Under the pieces are notes generated by a model, which was not told the DNA's origin, did no database searches, and was given only the letters and a program-made list of their open reading frames with translations. Below are positions 16,393 through 24,739 of a stretch of 64,000 bases of DNA, piece by piece; within the stretch, counting starts at the first letter, position 1, and each line of letters begins with the position of its first letter. Made by a program: the position numbers and the translations under genes. Source of the DNA: Lutispora sp003527145 (GTDB lineage Bacteria; Bacillota; Clostridia; Lutisporales; Lutisporaceae); assembly GCA_029983695.1 (NCBI GenBank), contig JASBZB010000007.1:1-64000 (forward strand), given 5' to 3'.

Positions 16393-16540
16393 ATACAACG
16401 CTACATCTGAGTAAAGGCACGGTAAAGCAAAGCTAAGATGTAGAACCGTGCCATATTCGCTCATCGGATGCGAAGCACCGCCTGCCCAGACAGGCTCTGT
16501 GAGTCTGATTCATGGATGTTTCAGATGTAAAACATTATGT
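16393..16540. other. attC-like site J
   Basis: Outer boxes are ATACAAC (16393-16399) and ATTATGT (about 16534-16540, apparently GTTATGT with one transition). Inner boxes TACATCTGA (16402-16410) and TCAGATGTA (16521-16529) are perfect complements. The centre holds TCATCGGATGCGAAGCACCGCC, nearly identical to site C. A GGCACGGT/ACCGTGCC stem (16416-16423, 16445-16452) lies inside, and AGATGTAG at 16436-16443 offers a competing partner for the left inner box. Confidence 0.55.
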
Positions 16541-16590
16541 GTAGAGGGAGTTAGGATTGTCAGAAAGAATGCTTATTTCTGTTAGGCGGA

Positions 16591-16624
16591 GCTTCTCCTC
16601 AGAAAGCTGCTGAGGGGGCTTTTG
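16591..16624 (+). terminator. Hairpin followed by short T-run
   Basis: CTCCTCAG (16595-16602) pairs with CTGAGGGGG (16610-16618), then CTTTTG. Looks like a modest intrinsic terminator in the 395-nt gap between the exonuclease and isochorismatase genes. GTTAGGC at 16581 and GTTAGAG at 16686 in the same gap match the attC right box but lack partners. Confidence 0.45.
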
Positions 16625-16736
16625 TTACTGAATCAAGCGGAGAGGATGCTTTATATAAAAACAGAGCAGCATAGCTTTGTTAAATGTTAGAGCTTGTAAT
16701 TACAAAAGAATTTTTGATTTAAGGAGGATTTATTTA

Positions 16737-17243
16737 ATGAATTACGCTTTAATGATTATTGATCTGCAAAAAGCTTTTTATACGGGAAGTGCAAAAGAAT
16801 CTATGGATTCAGTATGTGAATACATCAATGCAATTCTTCCGTTGTTTAGAGAGACTAATAGCCCGGTTATTTGGATTCAACATAAGGATGATGAAGATGG
16901 AGTTATCCCGGGTAAAGAAGGTTTTGATTTATTGGATAGCCTAAAACCCTTGCCTGGTGAGTATCGAGTACATAAAGAATATGGAAATAGCTTTAATAAA
17001 ACAAATTGCGCAAAGATATTAAAAGAAAACAGAACAGATATCGTTGTAATAACAGGTTTTTGTGCTGAGTACTGTGTTTTGTCAACATATCGAGGTGCTT
17101 TGGATCAAGATCTTGTACCGGTAATATTAAAGAATGGGATAGCTAGCGTAAAGCATAAGAATAAAGAATTCGTGGAAGGTATTAGTAATATAATAAGTTA
17201 TCCAATATTGAAGAAGTTAATGGAAGAAAAACAATGGCAATGA
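16737..17243 (+). CDS. Isochorismatase-like cysteine hydrolase
   Basis: 168 residues with the Asp-Lys-Cys triad of this family: D9 in MIIDLQKAF, K80 in VHKEYGNSF, C113 in GFCAEYCVLST. A cis-peptide motif fits VITGFC. It likely hydrolyses a small amide or related compound (nicotinamidase-type chemistry). ATG 16737 has AAGGAGG 10 nt upstream; the in-frame upstream start at 16677 is not supported by an RBS. Confidence 0.88.
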   Translation: MNYALMIIDLQKAFYTGSAKESMDSVCEYINAILPLFRETNSPVIWIQHKDDEDGVIPGKEGFDLLDSLKPLPGEYRVHKEYGNSFNKTNCAKILKENRTDIVVITGFCAEYCVLSTYRGALDQDLVPVILKNGIASVKHKNKEFVEGISNIISYPILKKLMEEKQWQ

Positions 17244-17405
17244 CAGACTACATTATTTGAAGTACATTTTATGGTAGAAACCTTCTAAATATACTATCTA
17301 TAGGCTATAATATTATCATAATTAAATTTTTATGTTGGTGTTTTGCTAAATACAGCCAGACAGATACGGTCAAAGAAGAAATCATATACTTGCTTGATGA
17401 AAGAT

Positions 17406-17432
17406 AGGCTCACAGTTTTGTGAGTCTGTTTT
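17406..17432 (+). terminator. Hairpin with U-run
   Basis: AGGCTCACA and TGTGAGTCT form a 9-bp stem (one G-T pair) with loop GTTT, followed by GTTTT. Placed between the isochorismatase and LUD genes. Confidence 0.55.
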
Positions 17433-17487
17433 ATAATAATTACAAGGCAAGAATCGCGATTTTTTGGCGGAAGGGATGAATATACGG

Positions 17488-18129
17488 ATGGATAACAATG
17501 TATCGTGGTATATAGAAAAGCAAATTGATAGGATTATAAATAATTTAAGAAAACGCAATATGGAAGGTTTCTTTGTCAGTGATAATTCTGAACTGATATC
17601 GCTTTTGGAAAAACTCATCGCTGAAAACTCAGTAATCGGTGTGGGTGACTCAATGACATTATTTGAAACAGGTGTAATAGATTTCATTCGTAAGGGTAGC
17701 TATATTTTTTTAGATAAATATAAGAGAGGGATCACAAGTGAAGAAAAGAAGCAAATTTACATTCAGAACTTTTCAGCCGATACTTTCCTTTGCAGCACAA
17801 ATGCTATAACTGAAAGCGGTGAGCTTTATAATATTGATGGCAATGGAAGCAGAGTTGCTCCCATGCTATACGGCCCTAAGCAAGTTATTTTAGTAGCTGG
17901 GATTAATAAAATTGTTAAGGATATAGAGGAAGCCGAAAAGAGGGTCAGAAATTATTCTGCACCAATTGATGCAAAAAGATTGGATAAGGACACCCCTTGT
18001 GTTAATTTAGGCTATTGTATTGATTGTAAAAGTCCGAATAGAATTTGTAATGATTTTCTTGTTATAAGAGGACAGTTTATTAAGAATAGGATAAAGGTGA
18101 TTATTGTAGGAAAGCAGTTAGGTTATTAG
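17488..18129 (+). CDS. LUD-domain protein (LutC/YkgG type)
   Basis: 213 residues of the lactate utilisation protein fold. Diagnostic blocks are SVIGVGDSMTLFETGV, DTFLCSTNAITESGELYNIDGNGSR, and QVILVAGINKIVKDIEEAEKRV. The C-terminal cluster CVNLGYCIDCKSPNRIC may bind metal, as in many clostridial single-gene members. No lutA/lutB partners nearby. ATG 17488 (MDNNVSW) is chosen as the start by similarity to the family N-terminus; an upstream TTG 17464 and ATG 17476 are also in frame. Confidence 0.85.
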   Translation: MDNNVSWYIEKQIDRIINNLRKRNMEGFFVSDNSELISLLEKLIAENSVIGVGDSMTLFETGVIDFIRKGSYIFLDKYKRGITSEEKKQIYIQNFSADTFLCSTNAITESGELYNIDGNGSRVAPMLYGPKQVILVAGINKIVKDIEEAEKRVRNYSAPIDAKRLDKDTPCVNLGYCIDCKSPNRICNDFLVIRGQFIKNRIKVIIVGKQLGY

Positions 18130-18191
18130 TGTTCTAGTTTACAATACAAGCAACGCGATTGATGCATCATTATGAGAAGGGGCTTGGAAGA

Positions 18192-18674
18192 ATGGATATA
18201 AAAGCAATATCTTCTGAAAACAGAAGGCAAATTGATGATTTTATTAGCTCACATTGGTTTTCTACTGATATGGTTGTTAAAGGTGAATTAGTCGACATGA
18301 CAGTTTTGGATGGCTTTGCCGTATATGATAATGAAGCTGTTATTGGATTAGTGACATATAGAATCAGGAGCAATGAATGTGAAATAATGTCTTTGGACAG
18401 TTTAAGGGGAAAACAAGGAATTGGAACAGCTCTTGTAAATAAAGTTATTGAAATTGCGCGTGAGAAGAAATGTACCAAAATAAAATTGGTAACGACAAAT
18501 GATAATATAAATGCTATACGCTTTTACCAAAAACGAGGGTTTGATATGACAAATCTATATCGTAATGCATTGAATGTTTCGAGAGAGCTAAAACCGTCCA
18601 TTCCCTTGCTCGGAGACTTTGATATACCCATAAAGCATGAAATTGAATTTGAAATGGACTTGAAAAATCAATAG
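18192..18674 (+). CDS. GNAT family acetyltransferase
   Basis: 160 residues. CEIMSLDSLRGKQGIGTALVNKVIEIAR gives the acetyl-CoA loop (RGKQGIGTAL, R-x-x-G-x-G/A form), followed by IKLVTTNDNINAIRFYQKRGFDMTNLY, the typical C-terminal GNAT signature. Substrate unknown. ATG follows AGAAGGGG by 9 nt. It begins 62 nt after the LUD gene. Confidence 0.9.
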   Translation: MDIKAISSENRRQIDDFISSHWFSTDMVVKGELVDMTVLDGFAVYDNEAVIGLVTYRIRSNECEIMSLDSLRGKQGIGTALVNKVIEIAREKKCTKIKLVTTNDNINAIRFYQKRGFDMTNLYRNALNVSRELKPSIPLLGDFDIPIKHEIEFEMDLKNQ

Positions 18675-18761
18675 ATAATTCTTTGCAAAAGATGAGGGAT
18701 GAAAATCTTATATAAAAAGCAAGTCATTGAAGCTGGGGTAATAATAAAAAGGAGAAAAATT

Positions 18762-19592
18762 ATGGAAAGCGAAAGCATTTATAGTAAATTCAAAGCCGTC
18801 ACTTTAGAGAAATACAAAATAGCGCGATATGAAGCGATAAGCAAAGTAAGTCAAGCTATTTTAGAATTCGGGTTAGTTGAGGCAATTTTTTTGAAAGGTT
18901 CAATGGCAAGAAATGAAGATGATGACTTTTCTGACGTAGATATGTATGCTGTGGTACTACCGGAAAATGAGAAGGATTTTCTAAAAAATAGGATTAAATA
19001 TATGGAATCTTATATGCCATTAATATATTATTCAGAATCAAATTTTGTATGTCCGCAGATAGTAGGGGTATATGAAAATGCTTTACATTTTGATTTGTAT
19101 ACTGCCAAGATTAACAGTATACCCCAGACCGATGATATCAAGGTTATATATGACAAGCCTGGAGTTTTAAATTCTTATATAAAAGAGCCGTTAAACATAA
19201 CAGTATCAGATGTTTCGGATTATTTTAATATGTTTACCTATTCATTGCTTGAATTTGAAGCTGCTTATTCAAGAGACGATCTTATTTGGGCAACAGGACT
19301 GGCAAGTCGATTGACTGGATACATATCAATGGTATTGAGATATATCTATGATGAAAGAAACTCACAACTTGGTATGAAACGACTTTATAAATACTTGCCT
19401 GAAGCATATAAAGATGAGTTCATCGACATACTTAATAATCTTACACCATCCTCGCTAGAAATAGGCGTGAAAAAGCTTGTGAGCTTTGCAGAAAAAATAC
19501 TGCTAAGCCTACCTTTTAATATTAAGAATGAAATAAATATCGACTTCTTTGAGATGATGAAAAAAAGGATATTAAATATCAATATAAAGTAA
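18762..19592 (+). CDS. Nucleotidyltransferase-domain protein
   Basis: 276 residues. GSMARNEDDDFSDVDMYAVV (Gly46-Ser47...Asp58-x-Asp60) is the pol-beta-type nucleotidyltransferase motif used by aminoglycoside and kanamycin nucleotidyltransferases and by MNT antitoxins. The C-terminal half is helical (residues 150-270), as in aminoglycoside-modifying enzymes. It might be a resistance-type enzyme, but the substrate cannot be told from the sequence. ATG is preceded by AAAAGGAG. Confidence 0.8.
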   Translation: MESESIYSKFKAVTLEKYKIARYEAISKVSQAILEFGLVEAIFLKGSMARNEDDDFSDVDMYAVVLPENEKDFLKNRIKYMESYMPLIYYSESNFVCPQIVGVYENALHFDLYTAKINSIPQTDDIKVIYDKPGVLNSYIKEPLNITVSDVSDYFNMFTYSLLEFEAAYSRDDLIWATGLASRLTGYISMVLRYIYDERNSQLGMKRLYKYLPEAYKDEFIDILNNLTPSSLEIGVKKLVSFAEKILLSLPFNIKNEINIDFFEMMKKRILNINIK

Positions 19593-19664
19593 CCGAAGCA
19601 TTTCTTATAGTGAAGGTTAAGCAATAAGAATTCTTCAAAGTCACTATATTGGGTACCTCGCTTC

Positions 19665-19705
19665 GCATAATACAAATATTCTTGCAAGGGTGCGGAGTGG
19701 AAGTC
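19665..19705. other. attC-like site K, left half only
   Basis: GCATAATACAAATATTCTTG and CAAGGGTGCGGAGTGG align with the left halves of sites C and D (AACA-AATATTTGC-CA-GGGTGCACT-GG). The R'' AAC has become AAT. The right half is absent, replaced by the next gene's leader. Confidence 0.45.
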
Positions 19706-19741
19706 TCTGTGGAAGAACCACAACACATGGGGGAAAATAAA

Positions 19742-20263
19742 ATGAAAATAGCTGATGAAATAGTAAAAAGCCTGAGTGATATTATAAAAAATAAAAAGAT
19801 ATTGGAAATAGCGTGCGGAGACTCAGAGTTTAGTTTAAGTGCTTCAAAATATGCAAGTGAGATTTTCGCAACAGACATATCGCTAGAAAGATTTTATCGG
19901 AGAAATATAAAAGAAATCCCAGATAACATAAAAGTTTATGAAATGAATGCTGCAGAATTAAAGCTGAAAGATGAGGAATTTGATTTAACCTTTTGTTATA
20001 ATGCTATCGGTCATTTAGTTGAAATGAAAGACTTAGTATTATCAGAAATGCTAAGAGTCACAAAAAAAGGCGGGCTAGTTGTGCTAATTGCGACATGGAC
20101 AATGGATAAAAAAATACTTTATGAACTCCATGAAAATTGGGTTAGAAAAGATAATGGTAAAGATTTAAGATACATGCAAAATAGTAAATATAGCATTCTT
20201 ATTATTGAAAAAAATTTCTGTGCAGATCAGGACACTTTAGCGGCCAAAACTGGGAGGTATTGA
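19742..20263 (+). CDS. Class I SAM-dependent methyltransferase, 173 aa
   Basis: Short methyltransferase: KILEIACGDSEF (motif I, residues 19-30), IFATDISLERF (beta2), EEFDLTFCYNAIGHL (motif IV), MLRVTKKGGLVVLIATW (post-I). It ends soon after the core and lacks the last two strands usual in the fold, so it may be truncated, or a minimal form. ATG has GGGGGA about 10 nt upstream. The next gene starts 4 nt downstream. Confidence 0.8.
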   Translation: MKIADEIVKSLSDIIKNKKILEIACGDSEFSLSASKYASEIFATDISLERFYRRNIKEIPDNIKVYEMNAAELKLKDEEFDLTFCYNAIGHLVEMKDLVLSEMLRVTKKGGLVVLIATWTMDKKILYELHENWVRKDNGKDLRYMQNSKYSILIIEKNFCADQDTLAAKTGRY

Positions 20264-20267
20264 TAAA

Positions 20268-21209
20268 ATGAAAAAGTGGATATTAAGTTTAATATTATCA
20301 ATGATGATGGTCACATCTTTAATCTCATGTACTAAGCCATCAAATTTAGAACAAAAACCAGATAGCATTGAAACTAATAAAAATATAGATAGATATAAAA
20401 TCAGCAGTTCTCAGGATGGAGAGAAGGAAATTTACTGTGTTGATGATACAAAATTAATTTTAGTATCCAATGGTGATGAAAAAGTTATATATGAAAATTA
20501 TAGAGATATCACTTCAAATCCGTATTCTATATGGGATTTTGATGAATATAAAATTCAATGGAGCAAAGATAGTAATTATGTATACATTATCGATAGTGTA
20601 TATGACTTAAAGAATGATAAATTAATACCCATAGAAGATTGCGTTATATTTTCATGGATTGATAATAGAGGAGTATATTTAGCTGACGGTACTTATTATG
20701 AAATATCTTATGACGGTGGACTTCAGAATGAAATGGCTGTAGGAAAAAAGATCAAGATTATAGAAAATGGTGTGATAGAAGAAAAAAGTAAGCAAATAGA
20801 TGATAGATATTTTGTATTTGAGGATTATATTGATGTAGACAAGCCGTTTCAAGTCATAGAAGATCATATAATTATAAACACCGCTTCATTAAAATATAGA
20901 GAGGATGAGTTACAAAGTAAAATTAAAGAGGATTTTCATTCAAAAAAATTTAAAGAATTTTTGAGCCAAGATCATAATGCTTCTTTGAATAAAAAATATG
21001 CAGAACTCATCAATTTGATAAAAGAATCCACAGAATTTCAAGAGCTGCAACATCAAATAACTGATTTGGAAGGTAGTTATCCTATAGAGTTTGAAGGCGA
21101 TATTAAAGAAGTGATGGAAAAAATAAACAACATTACATATTCTACTTACAATGTCAGTGGGAAATATTATTTAAAAGATATAAAAGAAGAAGAGGTACAA
21201 TTTAGATAA
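20268..21209 (+). CDS. Lipoprotein of unknown function
   Basis: 313 residues with signal peptide and lipobox SLISC at about residue 21. The mature part starts with a Ser/Lys/Glu-rich linker and then repeats of strand-turn elements (EKVIYENYRD, YKIQWSKDSNYVYIIDS, IFSWIDNRGVYLADGTYYEI), which resemble beta-propeller blades. The C-terminal 110 residues are helical, with EELQSKIKEDFHSKKFKEFL. No family recognised. Shares a transcript with the preceding methyltransferase, judging by the 4-nt gap. Confidence 0.75.
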   Translation: MKKWILSLILSMMMVTSLISCTKPSNLEQKPDSIETNKNIDRYKISSSQDGEKEIYCVDDTKLILVSNGDEKVIYENYRDITSNPYSIWDFDEYKIQWSKDSNYVYIIDSVYDLKNDKLIPIEDCVIFSWIDNRGVYLADGTYYEISYDGGLQNEMAVGKKIKIIENGVIEEKSKQIDDRYFVFEDYIDVDKPFQVIEDHIIINTASLKYREDELQSKIKEDFHSKKFKEFLSQDHNASLNKKYAELINLIKESTEFQELQHQITDLEGSYPIEFEGDIKEVMEKINNITYSTYNVSGKYYLKDIKEEEVQFR

Positions 21210-21311
21210 AGGGTATATTATTGCAAAGTTAAATAAGAGATAATGGTTTTAAGTTATAAGTAGCTTGGTGCAGGTGAGTGTTTGGCTTTGAGGAAACTGT
21301 AAGATTATAAT

Positions 21312-21398
21312 GTAATAATCGCTAAAGATTGTGTTTTTAGTCATGTAAAGAATCAAGAGCAAGCAATGTTGGAAGTTATTCAATTTGAAGAGGAATAA
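21312..21398 (+). pseudogene. C-terminal coding fragment, unrecognised
   Basis: A 28-codon frame without start reads VIIAKDCVFSHVKNQEQAML then EVIQFEEE and a stop. Looks like the tail of a deleted gene. The rest of the 245-nt gap before the flavin reductase gene shows nothing else. Confidence 0.35.
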
Positions 21399-21454
21399 AT
21401 AATTTTAGATAACCGGGAGATAGAAGAATTTATAAATAGGGGGGAGATCATTCA

Positions 21455-21991
21455 ATGAAGAAAGTGCACGATAATTTATTTGATGGAATAATTGCATTAC
21501 CCTCTTTTCCGGTTGTTTTCGTTACAGTAAAAAGCAATATTATGGTTGCTGCCGCCTTTCATTTTTACTCATTTAAGCCTCCGTCTGTAATGGTAGGGAT
21601 TAAACCTGAAAAGTATACTTATGAACTTATTACATCAAGCAAAGAGTTCATAATAAACATACCAACAAAGGAACAGCTGGATAAAATACATATTTGCGGT
21701 ACTATCTCAGGGCGGAATGAAGATAAGTATCAGAAGGCATCCTTCACACCGCTAAAGGGAAACAAGATTGACAGCTATTTTATAGAGGAATGCCCTGTAA
21801 ATCTTGAGTGTCAAGTAGTACATCATATTGACTACGAAGGCAGCCATAAGTGGTTTATTGGAGAGATAAAAGAAGTTCATATAGATGAGAATTATATTCG
21901 TGATGATGCACTAATGTTTTGGCTTGGACAGTTTAGAACCGTGGGTGGGATAATTGAAGGGGCCAGCAATGATGATCTTTTAAAGAAATGA
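21455..21991 (+). CDS. Flavin reductase-like FMN-binding protein
   Basis: 178 residues of the FMN-binding split-barrel family. PVVFVTVKSNIMVAAAFHFYSFKPPSVMVGI is the typical first half, with KEFIINIPTKEQLDKI and CPVNLECQVVHHIDYEGSHKWFIGEIKEVHIDEN following. It binds FMN and probably supplies reduced flavin or carries out a small redox reaction. RBS GGGGGAG, 9 nt before ATG. Confidence 0.88.
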   Translation: MKKVHDNLFDGIIALPSFPVVFVTVKSNIMVAAAFHFYSFKPPSVMVGIKPEKYTYELITSSKEFIINIPTKEQLDKIHICGTISGRNEDKYQKASFTPLKGNKIDSYFIEECPVNLECQVVHHIDYEGSHKWFIGEIKEVHIDENYIRDDALMFWLGQFRTVGGIIEGASNDDLLKK

Positions 21992-22067
21992 CTTTGATAT
22001 ATGAAGCCAGTAGATTATTAGTGCCCATGTCTTGAAAGAAGGGTTAACGAAGGAAGGAGTTTTGAAA

Positions 22068-22418
22068 ATGAATTATAGGGTAATTGAGGCACATCAAAGC
22101 AATTATCCAAAGCCCATCACTATCAAAAAAGGTACGAAGCTGAAAGTTGGGAACAAATATAATGGGCCAGAGAATTGGGAGAACTGGAGATATTGTTACA
22201 CATTGGATAATGAGATGAATGGGTGGATTCCGGAGCAGTTGCTTGCTATTGAAGATGGGCATGGAACAATCTTGGAGGATTATACAGCCAAAGAGCTAAA
22301 TGTTGAGAAGGATGAAATAGTAGAAGGCATGAGAGAACTTAATGGGTGGTTATGGTGTGTGAAACTTACAGAAAGAGACGAAGGATGGCTGCCAAAAGGG
22401 AAGTTGATTAACTGCTAA
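22068..22418 (+). CDS. Variant SH3-domain protein, cytoplasmic
   Basis: 116 residues forming two SH3-like repeats: residues 1-60 (YRVIEAH, KGTKLKVGNKYNGPENWENW, MNGWIPEQLL) and 61-116 (TILEDYTAKELNVEKDEIVE, LNGWLWCVKL, DEGWLPKGKL). Unlike the protein at 2319 it has no signal peptide. Related short proteins occur widely in Bacillota; role unknown. ATG 22068 follows AGGAAGGAG. Confidence 0.85.
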   Translation: MNYRVIEAHQSNYPKPITIKKGTKLKVGNKYNGPENWENWRYCYTLDNEMNGWIPEQLLAIEDGHGTILEDYTAKELNVEKDEIVEGMRELNGWLWCVKLTERDEGWLPKGKLINC

Positions 22419-22563
22419 TTGGGTTCAATGATTACTTTATAAAGAAAAGTAATGTCATATAAGGGGGACTGCTTAATGATGATTAAAAATATTTCATTAT
22501 TCTCTTAACGCAGGGTATTTGATGATTTTAAAACGTTAAACTAAGAAAATGGAGTGTTAAAAG

Positions 22564-23604
22564 ATGCTAAACTTGATAAAACCACAGAGATTAACAAAAG
22601 GCGATAAAGTAGCTGCCGTAAGCCTTTCTTGGGGCGGCGCTGGAGATGCTGATTTACGCTGGAGATATGATCTGGGTAAAAAACGATTAGAGGAACAATT
22701 TGGATTAGAAGTTGTAGAAATGCATCATACATTAAAAGGGTCTGAATATCTATACAAACATCCTGAGAAAAGAGCTGAGGACTTTATGAATGCTTTTTTA
22801 GAGCCATCTATAAAAGCAATTTTTTCATGCATTGGCGGAGAAGAAAGCATTAGGATGTTGCCTTACATTGATTTTGACATAATTAGAAATAATCCTAAAA
22901 TTCTTATAGGATATTCTGATAGTACAATTGCACATTTTATGTGCATAAAAGGCAATCTTTCAAGCTTTTATGGCCCTTCTATTTTGGCGGAGTTTGCGGA
23001 AAATATCAAAATATTTGATTATACGAAATACTGGTTTGAAAAAGTACTGTTCCAAAACTCTGCTATTGATGATATTCCTGCAGCAGATATGTGGACCGGT
23101 GAACGCATTGAATGGTTCGAAAAGAATAAGGATATTGCTAAAACAATGAAAACAAATCAAGAATATGAGTTTACACAAGGACGTGGAAAAGTGCAAGGCC
23201 GTTTAATCGGTGGTTGTATCGAAGTGCTTGAAATGATGAAAGGGACTTGCTTATGGCCATCTATTGATGCATTTAAAGATTCCGTTTTGTTTTTTGAGAC
23301 CTCAGAAGATATGCCGGAGCCCACTTATATAGAATATTGGTTAAGAAATTATGGAAGCCAAGGGATTCTACAAAATGCAAGAGCAATATTATGGGGGAAG
23401 CCTTATAAGGAAAAGTATTATGAGGAATACAAAGATGCAATTATAAAAGTAGTTATAAATGAACTCGGATTAACAGACTTGCCTATAATTTATAACATGA
23501 CATTTGGACATAACCAGCCAATGATATGTCTGCCTTATGGAGCATTAGCTGAAATAAATTGTGACAAACAAACTTTTTCGATACTTGAATCAGGCGTAAT
23601 CTAA
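22564..23604 (+). CDS. S66 peptidase, MccF/LD-carboxypeptidase type
   Basis: 346 residues. Catalytic triad Ser118 (IGYSDST), Glu220 (GGCIEVL) and His316 (TFGHNQP) is intact. Length and the insertion around 170-205 fit the MccF branch, which cleaves the amide bond of microcin C-type peptidyl-nucleotides, rather than the shorter LdcA branch that trims muropeptides. Cytoplasmic. A self-immunity or detoxification role is an inference. The RBS is AAAATGGAG, 10 nt upstream. Confidence 0.85.
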   Translation: MLNLIKPQRLTKGDKVAAVSLSWGGAGDADLRWRYDLGKKRLEEQFGLEVVEMHHTLKGSEYLYKHPEKRAEDFMNAFLEPSIKAIFSCIGGEESIRMLPYIDFDIIRNNPKILIGYSDSTIAHFMCIKGNLSSFYGPSILAEFAENIKIFDYTKYWFEKVLFQNSAIDDIPAADMWTGERIEWFEKNKDIAKTMKTNQEYEFTQGRGKVQGRLIGGCIEVLEMMKGTCLWPSIDAFKDSVLFFETSEDMPEPTYIEYWLRNYGSQGILQNARAILWGKPYKEKYYEEYKDAIIKVVINELGLTDLPIIYNMTFGHNQPMICLPYGALAEINCDKQTFSILESGVI

Positions 23605-23661
23605 TCTTATCGAAAATTTAAAATTACCATAAATGTTTATATTCTGTGAGGGGGGTTAAGG

Positions 23662-24105
23662 TTGAAAAAGGCATTTATACTTATGGTCGGGCTGATTTTG
23701 CTAATATTTTTATCATCCTGCAGCGACAGCGATAAGCAAGATTTCTATGGCACATACACATTTGAGAAGGTAAGCTATTTATCACCTTTATCGTCTTCAA
23801 CTATTGACTATATGAATGAAAGAATGGCAGGGACTAAATATATTATTGAATCGGATTTATTCAAAATTGAGGATACAGATAAAATTGTTGAAATCAGTTC
23901 TCCCAACTACGTAAAGGAAGAAATCCAGAACGATTTATCTCCATCAGATGATGTTAAGTACCAATATACCATATATAGTAGAGATGGGAACAAAACTAAT
24001 TTGAGATTATATGCTTCTTCAGATTCCATGTATATTGCTTCATATGTGGATAATACTGCAGACGGCTCAGAGATTATTATGAGTATATTTAAATTGTCAA
24101 AATGA
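23662..24105 (+). CDS. Small lipoprotein, unknown function
   Basis: 147 residues starting at TTG after GAGGGGGG. Signal peptide with lipobox FLSSC at about residue 20. The mature region contains FYGTYTFEKVSYLSP and repeating Ser/Asp turns; it may be a small beta-barrel, lipocalin-like domain. No family recognised. Confidence 0.7.
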   Translation: MKKAFILMVGLILLIFLSSCSDSDKQDFYGTYTFEKVSYLSPLSSSTIDYMNERMAGTKYIIESDLFKIEDTDKIVEISSPNYVKEEIQNDLSPSDDVKYQYTIYSRDGNKTNLRLYASSDSMYIASYVDNTADGSEIIMSIFKLSK

Positions 24106-24122
24106 TTGGCAGCCTTGAGTGA

Positions 24123-24224
24123 GCGAAGCTGGAACAGTTTTTATGGACAGATTTAGTAGGCAAGGATTGTGAAGTAAGCCCAGCACAAAGATGTAAATAT
24201 TGGGTAGCCAAAGTAATAAAATAA
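24123..24224 (+). pseudogene. C-terminal coding fragment, unrecognised
   Basis: A 33-codon frame reads AKLEQFLWTDLVGKDCEVSP and ends AQRCKYWVAKVIK-stop. Protein-like, but no start and no family recognised. It sits just before another pseudogene. Confidence 0.35.
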
Positions 24225-24251
24225 TCAAAAAATCTCAAAGGAGTAAAGGTT

Positions 24252-24645
24252 ATGGAAGATAGGCTTTATTTAAACACCCACGATCCAAATGCTGCCGCAG
24301 CTGCGAAAAAAAGCGGCTTTGGCATTGAACTGGATGACTATGTGTACTTTAATGGCATAGAACAAGATGAGGGCAAAGCGCTGTTTGACCGTTGTGCTGA
24401 GCTGATTAGGGGATGCAATAAGCAGTTGTGGCAATTTTATTGGTCATGCACATATACATAATAATGACGGGAATTGGGATTATCACTGGCCGCTGGGTAA
24501 GGGCATTCTTGATATGGAGCAAATCCTTCATCGTTTTGAGTCAAAAATACCGCCGGATATAACCTATACTATTGAAGCTGATTATTCCCTATCCCTGGAA
24601 TGGCTTTCAGCACATGGATTTCTTGGAGATATGAATTATTCGTGA
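24252..24645 (+). pseudogene. TIM-barrel (xylose isomerase-like) gene, internally deleted
   Basis: The first 54 codons (LYLNTHDPNAAAAAKKSGFG, then IELDDYVYFN) are the N-terminus of a sugar phosphate isomerase/epimerase-type TIM barrel. After about 24412 the frame shifts by one and the reading continues GNFIGHAHIHNNDGNWDYHW with PLGKGILDMEQIL, the metal-binding C-terminal part (H-x-H, NDG). The middle 100 or so residues are missing. ATG and AAAGGAG are intact, so a 69-residue peptide would be made. Confidence 0.8.
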
Positions 24646-24739
24646 AGCAAAAAGGAATCCGAGATTTATAAGATGAGTTAGCGTGACGTCCTTTGTAGTA
24701 TTTAAGTATTTGAAAGTTCATAGATAAGGATGTGTTTAA

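Larger units (their letters stand above)
157..20263 (+). mobile_element. Decayed integron-type gene cassette array (proposed)
   Basis: About 25 one-gene units on the same strand are separated in several places by imperfect palindromes of about 105-150 nt with attC-like outer and inner boxes (160-281, 1062-1186, 1625-1758, 4531-4677, 6149-6255, 16393-16540, with partial copies near 5560 and 19665). In two cassettes the first bases are complementary to the bases that start the attC-like site at the other end, as expected when a circular cassette is opened inside attC. Gene content (methyltransferases, GNATs, Nudix, lipoproteins, fragments) is typical of cassette arrays. Many sites are eroded, several intervals hold more than one gene, and no integrase is present, so the array is probably old and not active in this form. 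Right limit uncertain. Confidence 0.5.
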
